This document shows positions 6,163 to 6,696 of a stretch of 6,696 bases of DNA, in pieces. The notes below the pieces were generated by a model. That model did no database searches and had not been told where the DNA came from. It saw only the letters and a list, made by a program, of their open reading frames with translations. How positions within the stretch are numbered: the first letter of the stretch is position 1; each line of letters begins with the position of its first letter. The DNA comes from Candidatus Omnitrophota bacterium (lineage in GTDB: Bacteria; Omnitrophota; Gorgyraeia; JABMRG01; JAFGKX01), in assembly GCA_016928375.1 (NCBI GenBank), contig JAFGKX010000079.1, forward strand, positions 1 to 6,696. The letters run 5' to 3'. Made by a program: the position numbers and the translations under genes.

Positions 6163-6696
6163 ATGGATAAGAAAAAAATAGAAAAAGCGGTAAAGGACAT
6201 ATTGCAGGCAATAGGCGATGACCCCCAACGCCCGGATTTAAAGGAAACTCCCCGGCGCGTTGCCGAGATGTATGAGGAGATATTTGACGGCATAAAGAAA
6301 GAGCCCAAGAAGGAACTGGAGGTCATACTCGGAGAAAAGCATAATGAAATAGTATTAATAAAAGACATTCCCGTTTATTCCACATGTGAACACCACATGC
6401 TGCCATTCGTAGGCAAGGCGCACGTTGCCTATATACCAAAAAATGGCAGGGTTACGGGCTTAAGTAAGCTGGTAAGAGTTGTGGAGATACTTTCCAGGAG
6501 GCTGCAGGTGCAGGAAAGGCTTACTACGCAGGCAGCGGATATAATAATGGAGAAACTCAACCCCCTGGGGGTCCTGGTTGTCATAGAGGCAGAGCACCTT
6601 TGTATGTCTATGCGAGGCGTTAAAAAACCCGGAACTTTAACTACTACAAGCGCGGTAAGGGGCATATTTAAGGAAAATTCAAAAACGCGCACTGAA
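6163..6696 (+). CDS. folE: GTP cyclohydrolase I FolE, cut by the window edge
   Basis: 178 residues are visible with no stop before the edge; the family is usually about 180-220 residues, so only the last few are probably missing. The enzyme converts GTP to 7,8-dihydroneopterin triphosphate, the first step of folate (and other pterin) synthesis, as a cytosolic homo-oligomer. Visible features: the helical N-terminus with [13 protein letters not shown] (25-37), zinc ligands C75 and H78 within CEHHMLPF, a third zinc ligand C147 in EHLCMSMRG (144-152), H77 and H145 at the catalytic His positions, GLSKLVR (99-105), and Q117 and R151 at substrate-contact positions. The [10 protein letters not shown] stretch (158-167) is canonical. 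GAGG (6153-6156) sits 6 nt before the ATG, a good ribosome binding site, and the gene follows mnmE by 17 nt. This is type IA FolE, not the zinc-independent IB type. Confidence 0.96.
   Translation, partial: MDKKKIEKAVKDILQAIGDDPQRPDLKETPRRVAEMYEEIFDGIKKEPKKELEVILGEKHNEIVLIKDIPVYSTCEHHMLPFVGKAHVAYIPKNGRVTGLSKLVRVVEILSRRLQVQERLTTQAADIIMEKLNPLGVLVVIEAEHLCMSMRGVKKPGTLTTTSAVRGIFKENSKTRTE

Noticed and set aside
5035..6228. Long open frame (397 codons) on the minus strand opposite mnmE
   Set aside because: It lies antisense to an unmistakable MnmE and the start of FolE; its translation is Ser/Ala/Phe-rich low-information sequence with no recognisable domain. It is an antisense shadow.

Overview
The window reads as bacterial chromosome of moderate to low GC with tightly packed housekeeping genes. 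Gene content and coding style fit an uncultured Gram-negative-type lineage. Omnitrophota or Elusimicrobiota would not surprise me, but nothing in the sequence proves a phylum, and that suggestion is inference only.

Layout. The left edge (1-40) is a perfect 10-bp hairpin followed by a T-rich tract, a terminator-like site. Next to it, on the minus strand (39-1343), is a solitary AAA+ ATPase of the AAA_14/DUF4143 type. It has its own good sigma-70-like promoter, with a 27-bp near-palindrome lying across the -10 and spacer. Back to back with it, on the plus strand, a second promoter (1431-1459, extended -10) drives a compact cluster of four genes: purH (1701-3413), folC (3421-4755), mnmE (4745-6145) and folE (6163 to the window edge, missing only its last residues). 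Gaps are 7 nt, an 11-nt overlap, and 17 nt, so co-transcription is likely.

How the genes work together. PurH consumes 10-formyl-THF to finish IMP synthesis. IMP leads to GTP, which FolE converts to the pterin precursor of folate. FolC makes and/or polyglutamylates folates. MnmE uses 5,10-methylene-THF and GTP to modify the tRNA wobble uridine. The cluster therefore links purines, folate and a folate-dependent tRNA modification.

The most unusual parts are outside ordinary gene content. (1) The purH leader (about 1496-1691) is filled with inverted and direct repeats of a GGGAC/GTCCC core, has imperfect terminal inverted repeats, and can form competing hairpins ending at the purH ribosome binding site. 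(2) PurH carries a Pro/Ala-rich linker of about 58 residues between its two catalytic domains. (3) The ATPase promoter overlaps an operator-like palindrome. I found no tRNA, rRNA, CRISPR array, insertion sequence transposase or obvious defence system.
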